Notes: generated by a model from the sequence alone, not told the origin. A stretch of 48,371 bases of DNA from an uncultured Prevotellaceae bacterium (GCA_946405695.1 CAMJIA010000006.1:1-48371); one strand, 5' to 3'; numbered from the stretch's first letter, positions 26,205-34,582 are shown. Translations and numbers: made by a program.

Positions 26205-28024
26205 CAGATGTGATACAACTGCTACCAGATAGTGTAGCCAATCAAATCGCTGCTGGTGAGGTTATCCAGCGGCCTGCTTCTGTCATCAAGGAGTTGGTGG
26301 AGAACGCTGTAGATGCTGGCGCACACACCATCAATGTCTTGGTGGTCGATGCCGGACGCACCTCTATACAGGTTATCGATGATGGTTGCGGAATGTCGGA
26401 GACGGATGCTCGTCTGGCTTTCGAGCGTCATGCAACGTCGAAGATTCGTAAGGCCGATGATTTATTTGACTTGCATACAATGGGATTCCGTGGTGAGGCA
26501 TTGCCCTCAATAGCTGCGGTCTCCCAGATTGAACTGCGCACGCGTCGTGAATCGGACGAGGTGGGTACTTGTCTGCGACTTTCGGGTTCTCGAGTGGAGA
26601 GTCAGGAGATGTGTTCGTGTGGTGTGGGTAGCTCTTTTACGGTCAGCAACCTGTTTTTCAATGTCCCAGCACGTCGTAAATTCTTGAAAACAAATGCGAC
26701 AGAACTGAATAATATTCTGACAGCTTTTGAACGTATAGTGTTGGTTTATCCGAATATTTGCTTTACGCTTCATAGCAATGGTCAGGAGTTAATGAATCTC
26801 AGAGCAGGTTCGCTGCGCCAGCGTATTACGGATGTCTATGGTCGCCGCTATGGTCAGGATTTGTTGCCTGTCAGTGTTGATACGGCCCTCTGCAGGATTT
26901 CTGGTTTTGTGGCTAAGCCAGAGACTGCTCGCAAGAAAGGTGCCCATGAGTATTTCTTTGTGAATGGGCGTTTTATGAAGCATGCCTATTTCCATAAGGC
27001 TGTGCAGCAGGCGTATGAACGACTCGTCCTCGCGGGCGCGCACGTACCTTATTTTATTTATTTTGACGTGAGCCCTGCTGATATCGATGTCAATATCCAT
27101 CCCACCAAGACGGAGATTAAGTTTGAGAATGAGCAGGCCATCTGGCAAATACTCTCTGCTGCAGTGAAAGATGCCATTGGACAGTTCTGTGAGATACCGC
27201 AGATAGAGTTTGATACGGAGGGACGTCCTGATATCCCCGTCTACAACCCTGTCACCGTACCTGTGGAGATGCCGCATGTGGAGCGCAATCCGCAATATAA
27301 TCCTTTTAAGGAGAAAGCATCCCGTAACTGGGAACGCCTTTACGAGGGGCTGCCCACACAATCTGCTCACCAGGAACGGTCGCTGTTTGACAATCCTCCT
27401 CAGAGTGACGCACTCATTCCCAACGATGCCCCTCTCTCCGAACAGCCTGTCGAACTGACAGATGTCAGTCCGTTGCACTACCAGTATAAAGGACGTTATA
27501 TCATGACTGCTGTGAAGTCTGGCCTGATGATTATTGACCAGCATCGTGCTGATGTCCGCATTCGCTACGAGCGTTATATGCAACAGTTGACGGATGCTCC
27601 TTCCAGCAGTCAGCGTATGCTGTTCCCCGAGGTGATAGAGTTGCCCCCTTCTGAGGCTGTGCTCATGGAGGATATGATGCCTGCATTGACGGCTGTGGGT
27701 TTTGAACTGACTCCCCTGGGACCGACGAGCTATGCAGTCAGTGGTGTACCTGCTGGTATTGAGGGTTTGAATGCTTCCCAACTCTTGCAAGACATCATTG
27801 CCTCGTCAGTACCTGTCAGCCACGAAAGTTTGTCCATTAACCATCAAGTAGCCCTGAGTCTTGCCCGTCATGCAGCCATTCCTTATGGCCAGCAACTGAC
27901 GAATGAAGAGATGGATGTCGTGGTGAATAATCTCTTTGCTTGTGACAATGTAAATTACACACCCGATGGGAAAGCAGTACTGTGTATTCTGCCCCAAGCA
28001 GATATTGAGCATTTGTTAGCGTAA
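26201..28024 (+). CDS. mutL: DNA mismatch repair protein MutL
   Basis: 607 residues. The GHKL ATPase is intact: ELVENAVDAGA (motif I), DDGCGMS (II), and TMGFRGEALPSIAAV (III), followed by VNGRFMKHAYFHKAV and DVNIHPTKTEIKFENE. The C-terminal dimerisation domain (from about residue 430) lacks the canonical endonuclease motifs: DQHAxxERxxYE reads DQHRADVRIRYE, with Val at the metal-binding Glu position, and the ACxxAI and CxHGRP sites read ARHAAI and YTPDGKA. It coordinates MutS signals with strand excision in mismatch repair. Coupled to the ostA-like gene by a 4-bp overlap, an arrangement common in Bacteroidota. Confidence 0.94.
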   Translation: MTDVIQLLPDSVANQIAAGEVIQRPASVIKELVENAVDAGAHTINVLVVDAGRTSIQVIDDGCGMSETDARLAFERHATSKIRKADDLFDLHTMGFRGEALPSIAAVSQIELRTRRESDEVGTCLRLSGSRVESQEMCSCGVGSSFTVSNLFFNVPARRKFLKTNATELNNILTAFERIVLVYPNICFTLHSNGQELMNLRAGSLRQRITDVYGRRYGQDLLPVSVDTALCRISGFVAKPETARKKGAHEYFFVNGRFMKHAYFHKAVQQAYERLVLAGAHVPYFIYFDVSPADIDVNIHPTKTEIKFENEQAIWQILSAAVKDAIGQFCEIPQIEFDTEGRPDIPVYNPVTVPVEMPHVERNPQYNPFKEKASRNWERLYEGLPTQSAHQERSLFDNPPQSDALIPNDAPLSEQPVELTDVSPLHYQYKGRYIMTAVKSGLMIIDQHRADVRIRYERYMQQLTDAPSSSQRMLFPEVIELPPSEAVLMEDMMPALTAVGFELTPLGPTSYAVSGVPAGIEGLNASQLLQDIIASSVPVSHESLSINHQVALSLARHAAIPYGQQLTNEEMDVVVNNLFACDNVNYTPDGKAVLCILPQADIEHLLA

Positions 28025-28121
28025 AATGTTAGACAAAAACACCGATTTTCTATGATTTTTGCGCTTTTTTTGCTGAAAAATCAAAAAAATGAGCAAAATT
28101 TTAAATTTATTTGCAAAAAAA

Positions 28122-28153
28122 CTTTGATTATTCGAAAATAATATTTACTTTTG
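28122..28153 (+). promoter_or_regulatory. Promoter of ompA
   Basis: TTTG at 28122-28125, a 20-bp spacer, and TACTTTTG at 28146-28153 followed by CAC. The ATG lies 47 bp downstream. The remainder of the gap 28025-28200 is AT-rich with no other feature I can name. Confidence 0.8.
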
Positions 28154-28200
28154 CACAGAATTTCGAAAAGAATTATTTAACTTAATTTAATTAGTATAGT

Positions 28201-29388
28201 ATGAAAAAGTTATTCTTGATGCTGGCAGTCGCCAGTCTTTCACTGAACGCAATGGCTCAGGAGGATCCTACTGAGAAGTATAGCGTATCAACAAACTCTT
28301 TCTGGAGCAACTGGTTCATTCAGGCAGGTGTTAATTGGAATGCTGGCTATGTAGGAACTGATAACATCTTCAGCAATCCTTTCTACAAGTTCCCTCTGGG
28401 TGCTGGTCCTAAGGATACTGATCATGCAGCTCTGACATCTCTGGGCTTCTCTCTGGCTATTGGTAAGTGGTTTACTCCTGGTCTCGGACTCCGTACTAAG
28501 GTTAACGGCCTCTGGCTCGGTAAGGCTTTTGATGGTGATGTTCCCATGTACCTTGGTGTAAACGAGCATGTATTGTTCAACCTCCACAATCTGCTGGGTG
28601 GTTATGATGAGGATCGTTTCTGGAACTTCATTCCCTTCATTGGTGCTGGTGTAGCTCACACCATCAAGACTCCTGCAGGCATGGGTAAGGCTGGTACGTA
28701 CACCTTCAGCGCTGGTTTGCTGAACACTTTCAAGCTCAGCAAGAAGCTGGCTGCTAACCTCGAGCTTGGTTATACAAACTATGGTACTGAGATTCTTGGT
28801 ATTGGCGCTACTGGTGGTATTATGCCTAAGCATCGTTTCAACCAGTTCTCTGTTGAGGTTGGTCTGACTTATAACCTCGGTAAGGGCACTTGGAACAAGA
28901 CTCCTGACGTAGACGCTATCAAGGCTCTGTCACAGGGTCAGATCGACGCTCTGAACGCTCAGTTGACTGACGCTCAGGCTGAGAACGCTCGTCTGAAGGA
29001 TATGTTGGCTAACCAGCCTAAGGCCGGTGATCCTGGTACAGCTGTTGCTACTAAGACTGTTACAAAGGTTGTTGCTGCTCCTGTATCTGTATTCTTCAAC
29101 ATTGGTCAGGCTAAGGTTGCTTCTAAGAAAGATCTGCAGAATGTTTCTGACCTGGCTAAGGTTGCTAAGGACAACAACTCTAAGATCGTTGTTACTGGTT
29201 ATGCTGATAGCAAGACTGGTTCTGCTGCTTACAACCAGAAGCTGTCTGAGAAGCGTGCCAACACTGTTGCTGACGAGCTCGTTAAGATGGGTATCGACCG
29301 CAACAATATCGAGATCGTTGCTGCTGGTGGTGTAAACACTCTGAGCCCCATCAACTACAACCGTCGCGCTACTGTTGAGATTAAGTAA
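28201..29388 (+). CDS. OmpA-family outer-membrane protein
   Basis: 395 residues with signal peptide MKKLFLMLAVASLSLNAMAQ. The N-terminal half, roughly 30-240, alternates aromatic and small residues as in an 8-strand barrel (WFIQAGVNWNAGYVG, LGFSLAIGKWF). A short coiled segment (DALNAQLTDAQAENARLKDM) leads to an OmpA C-terminal domain from about residue 290, with ITG-like VVTGYADSKTGS, LSEKRANTVADEL and NYNRRATVEIK, which binds peptidoglycan. It tethers the outer membrane to the wall. Its codon use is strongly biased to a few codons (GCT, GGT, AAC), as expected for a highly expressed gene. Confidence 0.92.
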   Translation: MKKLFLMLAVASLSLNAMAQEDPTEKYSVSTNSFWSNWFIQAGVNWNAGYVGTDNIFSNPFYKFPLGAGPKDTDHAALTSLGFSLAIGKWFTPGLGLRTKVNGLWLGKAFDGDVPMYLGVNEHVLFNLHNLLGGYDEDRFWNFIPFIGAGVAHTIKTPAGMGKAGTYTFSAGLLNTFKLSKKLAANLELGYTNYGTEILGIGATGGIMPKHRFNQFSVEVGLTYNLGKGTWNKTPDVDAIKALSQGQIDALNAQLTDAQAENARLKDMLANQPKAGDPGTAVATKTVTKVVAAPVSVFFNIGQAKVASKKDLQNVSDLAKVAKDNNSKIVVTGYADSKTGSAAYNQKLSEKRANTVADELVKMGIDRNNIEIVAAGGVNTLSPINYNRRATVEIK

Positions 29389-29411
29389 TCTAAACGCAAG
29401 AAAATATCAAA

Positions 29412-29462
29412 AGGAGTTCCGATACTATCGGGACTCTTTTTTTTGTTAAATATCAAAAAAAA
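29412..29462 (+). terminator. Terminator of ompA, copy 1 of a recurring element
   Basis: GAGTTCCGAT / ATCGGGACTC form a 10-bp stem (one G-U pair) with loop ACT and eight T. The following GTTAAATATCAAAAAAA is also found after the tRNA terminator at 31.5 kb. Confidence 0.9.
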
Positions 29463-29480
29463 ACTGGGCTCGTGATAATA

Positions 29481-29508
29481 ATTATGAATGATGAATTATG
29501 AATTATGA
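29481..29508 (+). repeat. Four-heptad array upstream of the paaK promoter
   Basis: ATTATGA, ATGATGA, ATTATGA, ATTATGA: 28 bp with one mismatch, ending 11 bp before TACCTTTG. Confidence 0.88.
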
Positions 29509-29519
29509 ATTATTTTCAC

Positions 29520-29527
29520 TACCTTTG
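29520..29527 (+). promoter_or_regulatory. -7 element of the paaK-ACT unit
   Basis: TACCTTTG followed by CATCA, 34 bp before the paaK ATG. Confidence 0.85.
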
Positions 29528-29561
29528 CATCAACACAAATGACTAACAGTAATTTAAACAG

Positions 29562-30866
29562 ATGACGATGATTTGGAATGAAACCGTTGAGTGCATGAGT
29601 CGTGAACAGCTTCGCGAACTGCAGAGCTCACGTTTAAGGAAAATGGCGGAATATGTCTATTACAATACGCCATTCTATCGTAAGAAATTTCAAGAGATGG
29701 GGCTTGAACCTGGTGATATCAAGGATATTGATGATATCACCAAGTTGCCTTTTACCAATAAGCTCGACCTGCGTGACAACTATCCTTTTGGATTAGCAGC
29801 AGTACCTATGAGTCAGATTGTGCGTATCCATGCCTCCAGTGGTACGACAGGTAAACCTGTGGTGGTGCTCTATACTCGCAAGGACTTGGCTATGTGGTCG
29901 GAAGCTATCTCACGTGCCTTTACTGCTTATGGCGCTACGAAGGAAGATGTCTTCCAGGTAGCCTATGGCTATGGACTCTTTACTGGTGGCTTGGGCGCTC
30001 ACGATGGTGCCACGAATATTGGAGCCAGTGTGATACCCATCTCTTCAGGTAATACGCAGAAGCAGATGACGCTGATGCACGACTTTGGTACTACCATCCT
30101 TTGCTGTACCCCCAGCTATGCTATGTTCCTGGGCGAGGCGATGAAAGAGTGTGAATATTCTCGCGACGAGTTCAAGTTGAAGGTGGGCGTCTTTGGTGCT
30201 GAGCCTTGGACGGAGAAGATGCGTCAGAAATTGGAAGAGAGTCTGGGTATCAAGGCCTACGATATTTATGGACTCAGCGAGATTGCAGGTCCTGGAGTAG
30301 GGTATGAGTGTGTGCACCAGTGTGGTACCCATCTGAATGAAGACCTGTTCTATCCTGAGATTCTGAATCCTGAGACGGGCGAGCCGATGCCTGAAGGACA
30401 ACTTGGTGAACTGACTTTCACACACCTGACGAAAGAGGGTATGCCCCTTTTGCGTTATCGTACCCACGACTTGACGGCCTTGCACTATGACAAGTGTCAG
30501 TGTGGTCGTACGTTGGTACGTATGGACCGCATTCTGGGTCGTTGCGACGATATGCTCATCATTCGTGGTGTCAATGTCTTCCCGTCACAGATTGAGGATG
30601 TCATCCTGAAGTTGCCAGAGTATGAGCCTCACTTCCTGCTGACAGTCGATCGTGTGAACAATACGGATACCTCAGAGTTAAAGGTCGAGGTGAAGGAAGA
30701 GTACTTCACGGACGATATGGCTACCCTCGTGGGCTTGCAGAAGAAGCTGGAGGCCGAGTTGCGCTCTGTTATCGGACTGGGCTTCAAGGTGAAACTTGTT
30801 GAGCCTAAGGGTATTGAGCGTTCTGAGGGCAAAGCCAAGCGTGTCATTGACAAGAGAAAAATTTAA
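29562..30866 (+). CDS. paaK: Phenylacetate-CoA ligase family protein
   Basis: A 434-residue adenylate-forming enzyme making an aryl-acetyl-CoA from the acid, ATP and CoA. The phosphate loop is HASSGTTGKPVVV; YGLSEIAGPGVGYE, the YRTHDLTAL segment, GRCDDMLIIRGVNVFPSQ and C-terminal EGKAKRVID follow in the usual order. No phenylacetate ring-oxidation genes are nearby; in gut Bacteroidota such ligases with an ACT partner often accompany aromatic 2-oxoacid metabolism, so the physiological substrate may be phenylacetate or indoleacetate (inference). Cotranscribed with the ACT protein 19 bp downstream. Confidence 0.9.
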   Translation: MTMIWNETVECMSREQLRELQSSRLRKMAEYVYYNTPFYRKKFQEMGLEPGDIKDIDDITKLPFTNKLDLRDNYPFGLAAVPMSQIVRIHASSGTTGKPVVVLYTRKDLAMWSEAISRAFTAYGATKEDVFQVAYGYGLFTGGLGAHDGATNIGASVIPISSGNTQKQMTLMHDFGTTILCCTPSYAMFLGEAMKECEYSRDEFKLKVGVFGAEPWTEKMRQKLEESLGIKAYDIYGLSEIAGPGVGYECVHQCGTHLNEDLFYPEILNPETGEPMPEGQLGELTFTHLTKEGMPLLRYRTHDLTALHYDKCQCGRTLVRMDRILGRCDDMLIIRGVNVFPSQIEDVILKLPEYEPHFLLTVDRVNNTDTSELKVEVKEEYFTDDMATLVGLQKKLEAELRSVIGLGFKVKLVEPKGIERSEGKAKRVIDKRKI

Positions 30867-30885
30867 TAACGAAAACCAAAGAAAT

Positions 30886-31311
30886 ATGTTAGCAAAACAA
30901 TTATCCGTTTTTCTGGAGAACAAATCTGGTCGTCTGACCGAAGTAACCGATGTGCTGGGCGCTGCTGGCGTTAATCTCTCAGCCATGAGTATTGCCGATA
31001 ACTCCGACTTCGGCATCCTGCGCTGTATCGTCAGCGATCCTGACAAAGCCTATCAGGTGCTGAAGGCTGCCCATTTTGCTGTAAAAATTACTGATGTCAT
31101 CGGCTTTACCTGCCCAAATGTCAGTGGCTCGCTGGCCAAGGTGCTGAAATACCTCTCTGAGAATGGTGTCTTCATTGAGTATATGTACTCGTTTGCCAAT
31201 GGCGACGCAGCTACTGTCGTTATCCGTCCTACCGATTTGGAGAACTGTGAGCGTATCCTTTCTGAGAAGAAGGTAGAGCTGATGGAAGCCAACGATTTGT
31301 ACAAGTTATAA
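30886..31311 (+). CDS. Tandem ACT-domain protein
   Basis: 141 residues comprising two ACT domains: about 1-70 (LSVFLENKSGRLTEVTDVLG, then NLSAMSIADNSDFGILR) and about 71-141 (VSGSLAKVLKYLSENGVFI, then ATVVIRPTD). ACT domains usually bind amino acids. It has no catalytic domain, so it is probably a sensor or regulator of the adjacent ligase. The ATG at 30886 lies between the paaK stop and the domain start; an earlier in-frame start inside paaK has no domain support. It is followed by an unusual nested hairpin terminator. Confidence 0.86.
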   Translation: MLAKQLSVFLENKSGRLTEVTDVLGAAGVNLSAMSIADNSDFGILRCIVSDPDKAYQVLKAAHFAVKITDVIGFTCPNVSGSLAKVLKYLSENGVFIEYMYSFANGDAATVVIRPTDLENCERILSEKKVELMEANDLYKL

Positions 31312-31317
31312 GCTAAA

Positions 31318-31375
31318 TATGGGCCGAAGTGCTAAAAGAAGTTAATTAGCTAAATATTTTCGGCCCATAATTTTT
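31318..31375 (+). terminator. Nested hairpin terminator of paaK-ACT
   Basis: TATGGGCCGAA (31318-31328) pairs with TTCGGCCCATA (31359-31369), followed by ATTTTT. The long loop holds a second inverted repeat, GCTAA / TTAGC. The direct repeat AGCTAAATAT occurs at 31311-31320 and 31348-31357. Confidence 0.75.
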
Positions 31376-31394
31376 CTGTTTCAGTTTTTCTGCG

Positions 31395-31402
31395 TACCTT
31401 TG
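31395..31402 (+). promoter_or_regulatory. -7 element of tRNA-Val
   Basis: TACCTTTG followed by CACCC, 20 bp before the first tRNA base. Confidence 0.85.
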
Positions 31403-31422
31403 CACCCGCTTACAAAAAGCAA

Positions 31423-31497
31423 GGGCGTTTAGCTCAGCTGGTTTAGAGCATCTGCCTTACAAGCAGAGGGTCGGCGGTTCGAATCCGTCAACGCCCA
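31423..31497 (+). tRNA. tRNA-Val (anticodon TAC)
   Basis: 75 nt. The acceptor stem GGGCGTT pairs with AACGCCC with discriminator A. The D arm is GCTC/GAGC, the anticodon stem CTGC/GCAG with loop CTTACAA giving anticodon TAC, and the T arm is GGCGG TTCGAAT CCGTC with one G-U pair. CCA is not encoded (CGA follows). Single tRNA with its own promoter and terminator. Confidence 0.97.
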
Positions 31498-31500
31498 CGA

Positions 31501-31550
31501 AGGAGTTCCAAAGAGATTTGGGACTCTTTTTTGTTAAATATCAAAAAAAC
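31501..31550 (+). terminator. Terminator of tRNA-Val, copy 2 of a recurring element
   Basis: GAGTTCCAAA / TTTGGGACTC form a 10-bp stem (one G-U pair) with loop GAGA and six T, then GTTAAATATCAAAAAAA, matching the region after the ompA terminator. Confidence 0.9.
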
Positions 31551-31569
31551 ACCCCTTTGGTAGCAAATT

Positions 31570-31597
31570 ATTCACTTTTCACTTTTCGCTTTTCACT
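31570..31597 (+). repeat. Four-heptad array upstream of the purB promoter
   Basis: ATTCACT, TTTCACT, TTTCGCT, TTTCACT: 28 bp, then 9 bp, then TACCTTTG. Almost the same sequence as the lptB array. Confidence 0.88.
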
Positions 31598-31606
31598 TTT
31601 ATTTTG

Positions 31607-31614
31607 TACCTTTG
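31607..31614 (+). promoter_or_regulatory. -7 element of purB
   Basis: TACCTTTG followed by CACTC, 57 bp before the purB ATG. Confidence 0.85.
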
Positions 31615-31671
31615 CACTCACATTTGAGAGAATGTATAGCTATATATTTAAATTAAGGTATTAGAGAAAGC

Positions 31672-33051
31672 ATGGAATTAGATGCATTGACCGCCATTTC
31701 TCCTATCGATGGCCGTTACAGAAGCAAAACAGAACCGTTGTCAGGATACTTTTCCGAGTATGCATTGATACGTTATCGTGTGCGCGTAGAAATCGAGTAT
31801 TTCATTACCCTTTGCGAATTGCCGTTGCCCCAGTTGGCAGCAGTAGACCATAACCTCTTTGAGCCCTTGCGCGATATCTATCGTAACTTTTCTGAGCAGG
31901 ATGCCCAGCGCGTGAAGGATATTGAGAAGGTGACTAACCACGATGTGAAGGCTGTGGAGTATTTCATCAAGGAGCAGATAGATAAAGCCGCTGACAAAGC
32001 CAATGGCGACAGTGCACTCAGTGGTTTTCCCGCTGAGGCTAAAGAGTTCATCCACTTTGGACTGACCTCACAGGATATCAACAATACCAGTGTGCCCTTG
32101 AGTATCAAGGAGGCTTTGGAGCAGGTGTACTATCCGATGGTCGAGGAACTCATTGAGCAGCTTAACGACTATGCTGAGCAGTGGAAGAACGTGCCCATGC
32201 TCGCTAAGACCCATGGACAGCCAGCCTCTCCTACACGTCTAGGTAAGGAGATTATGGTCTATGTCTGGCGTCTGGAGGAACAGTTGCGTGGTTTGAAGGA
32301 TACCCCTATCACTGCTAAGTTTGGTGGTGCAACAGGAAACTATAACGCTCACCATGTGGCCTATCCGCAGTACGACTGGAAGGAGTTTGGCAACAGTTTC
32401 GTTTCAGAGAAGTTGGGATTGGAGCGTGAGCAGTGGACCACCCAGATTTCCAATTACGACTGGTTGGCAGCTATTTTCGATGCCATGCGTCGCATCAATA
32501 CCATCATCATCGACCTCGACCGCGACTTCTGGATGTACATCTCTATGGAGTATTTCAAGCAGAAGATCAAGGCTGGTGAGGTAGGTTCCAGTGCTATGCC
32601 TCACAAGGTGAACCCCATTGACTTCGAGAATTCAGAGGGAAATATGGGTATGGCCAATGCTGTGCTGGGCTTTTTGGCACAGAAATTGCCTGTGAGCCGT
32701 CTGCAGCGCGACCTGACGGACTCTACCGTTCTGCGCAACGTGGGTGTTCCCATGGGTCACGCCCTCATCGCTATCCAGAGCACGCTGAAAGGTCTGCGCA
32801 AACTTATCCTCAACGAGCAGAAGTTGCAAGAAGACCTCGACAATACGTGGGCAGTGGTCGCTGAAGCTATCCAGACCATCCTGCGTCGTGAGGCCTATCC
32901 CAATCCTTACGAGGCGCTGAAGGCTTTGACACGTACCAACCAGAAGATGACGGAGGAGACTATTCACGAGTTTATTCAGGGTCTGAACGTCAGCGATGAT
33001 ATTAAGAACGAATTAATGGAAATAACACCATCAAATTATACAGGAATTTAA
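31672..33051 (+). CDS. purB: Adenylosuccinate lyase
   Basis: A 459-residue fumarase/aspartase-superfamily enzyme acting twice in purine synthesis: SAICAR to AICAR, and adenylosuccinate to AMP. The N-terminus LTAISPIDGRYRSKTEPLSG and the family signature GSSAMPHKVNPIDFENSEGN are diagnostic of PurB rather than argininosuccinate lyase or fumarase. KTHGQPASPTRLGKE carries the catalytic His region. Full length by comparison with E. coli PurB (456 residues). Monocistronic as far as can be seen; the next gene starts 88 bp later. Confidence 0.96.
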   Translation: MELDALTAISPIDGRYRSKTEPLSGYFSEYALIRYRVRVEIEYFITLCELPLPQLAAVDHNLFEPLRDIYRNFSEQDAQRVKDIEKVTNHDVKAVEYFIKEQIDKAADKANGDSALSGFPAEAKEFIHFGLTSQDINNTSVPLSIKEALEQVYYPMVEELIEQLNDYAEQWKNVPMLAKTHGQPASPTRLGKEIMVYVWRLEEQLRGLKDTPITAKFGGATGNYNAHHVAYPQYDWKEFGNSFVSEKLGLEREQWTTQISNYDWLAAIFDAMRRINTIIIDLDRDFWMYISMEYFKQKIKAGEVGSSAMPHKVNPIDFENSEGNMGMANAVLGFLAQKLPVSRLQRDLTDSTVLRNVGVPMGHALIAIQSTLKGLRKLILNEQKLQEDLDNTWAVVAEAIQTILRREAYPNPYEALKALTRTNQKMTEETIHEFIQGLNVSDDIKNELMEITPSNYTGI

Positions 33052-33103
33052 TTAACAATATCAAATTAGTTTATAAAAATCCGCATTTATCAACACAAAC
33101 AGC

Positions 33104-33117
33104 GAGCCGTGAGGCTC
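33104..33117 (+). promoter_or_regulatory. Small hairpin in the leader of the pseudouridine synthase gene
   Basis: GAGCC gtga GGCTC, a 5-bp stem with a tetraloop 22 bp before the ATG at 33140. No clear -7 box was found in 33052-33139, so this gene may be read through from purB. Confidence 0.4.
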
Positions 33118-33139
33118 TCACATTAAAACAAACACAATT

Positions 33140-34573
33140 ATGGAATTCGAAAACGAAAAGAAAACAGAAGAGCAGTCTGCTGAGCAGCAGAGTCAGAATC
33201 ACGAGAGTGGTTATCAGGGCTATCGCCCAGGACGTTCGCCGCGTCCCCGTATTCAGAAGCCTCGTCCCCAGTTCAACCAGGGTGGCTACAATCGTAATCA
33301 AGAGCAAGAAGAGGACGGTTTCCGTCCTGAGGGCTTTGGTGCAGGTTTGATGTCAAGCACACCTCAGCGTCCTTCAGGTTATCGTCCACGTAATAACTAT
33401 AATAATGAGGGAGGTTACCAGCCTCGTCAGGGTGGCTATCAGCAGCGTGGTGGCTATCAGCAGCGTCCTCAGTATGGTCAGCGTCCCCAGCAGGGTGAGG
33501 GTGGTTACCAGCCTCGTCAGGGTGGCTATCAGCAACGTCCTCAGTATGGTCAGCGTCCCCAGCAGGGTGAGGGTGGCTATCAGCCTCGTCAGGGTGGCTA
33601 CGGCCAGCGTCCTCAGGGCGGTTATGGTCAGCAACGTCAGGGTGGTTACAACAACCAGCGTGGTGGCTATCAGCAGGGTGGTTACAATAACCAGCGTGGT
33701 GGCTATGGTCAGCAGCGTGGTGGTTACAATCAGCAGCGTGGTGGTTACAATCAGCAGCGTGGCAATTTCCGTCAGCACACTCCAGGCTATGATCCCAATG
33801 CTAAGTATTCGCTGAAGAAGCGTATCGAGTATAAAGAGGAGAACTACGATCCCAACGAACCCTTGCGCCTGAACAAGTTCCTTGCCAATGCAGGTGTCTG
33901 CAGCCGTCGTGAGGCCGATGAGTTCATCACAGCAGGCGTTGTCAAGGTCAACGGTGAGGTTGTTACCGAGCTGGGTACCAAGGTGTTGCGTACTGATGAG
34001 GTGCTGTTCCACGATCAGCCCGTCAAGATGGAGAAGAAGGTCTATGTGCTGCTGAACAAGCCCAAGGACTATGTTACCACCAGCGACGATCCTCAGCAGC
34101 GTAAGACTGTAATGGACCTGGTGAAGGGAGCCTGCGAGGAGCGCATCTATCCTGTTGGTCGTCTGGACCGCAACACCACAGGTGTACTGCTGTTGACCAA
34201 CGATGGCGACCTCGCTTCTAAGCTGACCCATCCGAAGTTCCTGAAGAAGAAGATCTATCACGTCCACCTCGACCACAATGTTACCGCTCACGACATGCAG
34301 CAGATTGCCGAGGGTATCACCCTTGACGATGGTGAGATCAAGGCAGACGCTATCGAGTACGCCAGCGATACTGACAAGAAGCAGGTTGGCATCGAGATCC
34401 ACTCTGGTAAAAACCGCATCGTACGTCGTATCTTCGAGAGCCTGGGTTACAAGGTTACCAAGCTCGACCGCGTTCAGTTTGCTGGTCTGACCAAGAAGAA
34501 CGTGAAGCGTGGTGACTGGCGCTACCTGACAGAGGAAGAAGTTGACCGTTTGCGCATGGGTGCTTACGAGTAA
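33140..34573 (+). CDS. RluB/RsuA-family pseudouridine synthase with long Gly/Gln/Tyr/Arg-rich N-terminus
   Basis: 477 residues in two halves. Residues 1 to about 225 are low-complexity, built from GGYQPRQGGYQQRP-type and GGYNQQRG-type units; this resembles RGG-like RNA-binding disordered regions. From about 241 an S4 RNA-binding domain (LRLNKFLANAGVCSRREADE) leads to the catalytic domain with GRLDRNTTGVLLLTNDGDL (catalytic Asp near 343) and GKNRIVRRIFESLGYKV. It converts a uridine in rRNA, probably 23S, to pseudouridine; which one is unknown. The disordered arm probably binds RNA or drives condensation (inference). The DNA encoding it has an exact tandem repeat. Confidence 0.92.
   Translation: MEFENEKKTEEQSAEQQSQNHESGYQGYRPGRSPRPRIQKPRPQFNQGGYNRNQEQEEDGFRPEGFGAGLMSSTPQRPSGYRPRNNYNNEGGYQPRQGGYQQRGGYQQRPQYGQRPQQGEGGYQPRQGGYQQRPQYGQRPQQGEGGYQPRQGGYGQRPQGGYGQQRQGGYNNQRGGYQQGGYNNQRGGYGQQRGGYNQQRGGYNQQRGNFRQHTPGYDPNAKYSLKKRIEYKEENYDPNEPLRLNKFLANAGVCSRREADEFITAGVVKVNGEVVTELGTKVLRTDEVLFHDQPVKMEKKVYVLLNKPKDYVTTSDDPQQRKTVMDLVKGACEERIYPVGRLDRNTTGVLLLTNDGDLASKLTHPKFLKKKIYHVHLDHNVTAHDMQQIAEGITLDDGEIKADAIEYASDTDKKQVGIEIHSGKNRIVRRIFESLGYKVTKLDRVQFAGLTKKNVKRGDWRYLTEEEVDRLRMGAYE
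33415..33775 (+). repeat. Coding tandem repeats with a 72-bp period
   Basis: CCTCAGTATGGTCAGCG occurs at 33467 and again at 33539, and the surrounding bases are nearly identical over 72 bp (24 residues). Shorter 24-30-bp units with GGTGGTTACAA follow. Unequal exchange here would change arm length without breaking frame. Confidence 0.85.
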
Positions 34574-34582
34574 AGTGAAGTA

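Noticed and set aside
31423..31497. tRNA-Val as an integration site for a mobile element
   Set aside because: It is followed by its own terminator and purB with no integrase or duplicated 3' end, and the accessory region is 9 kb away.
33415..33775. Possible CRISPR-like periodic repeats
   Set aside because: The repeats are in-frame coding units with no unique spacers of constant length and no cas genes nearby.
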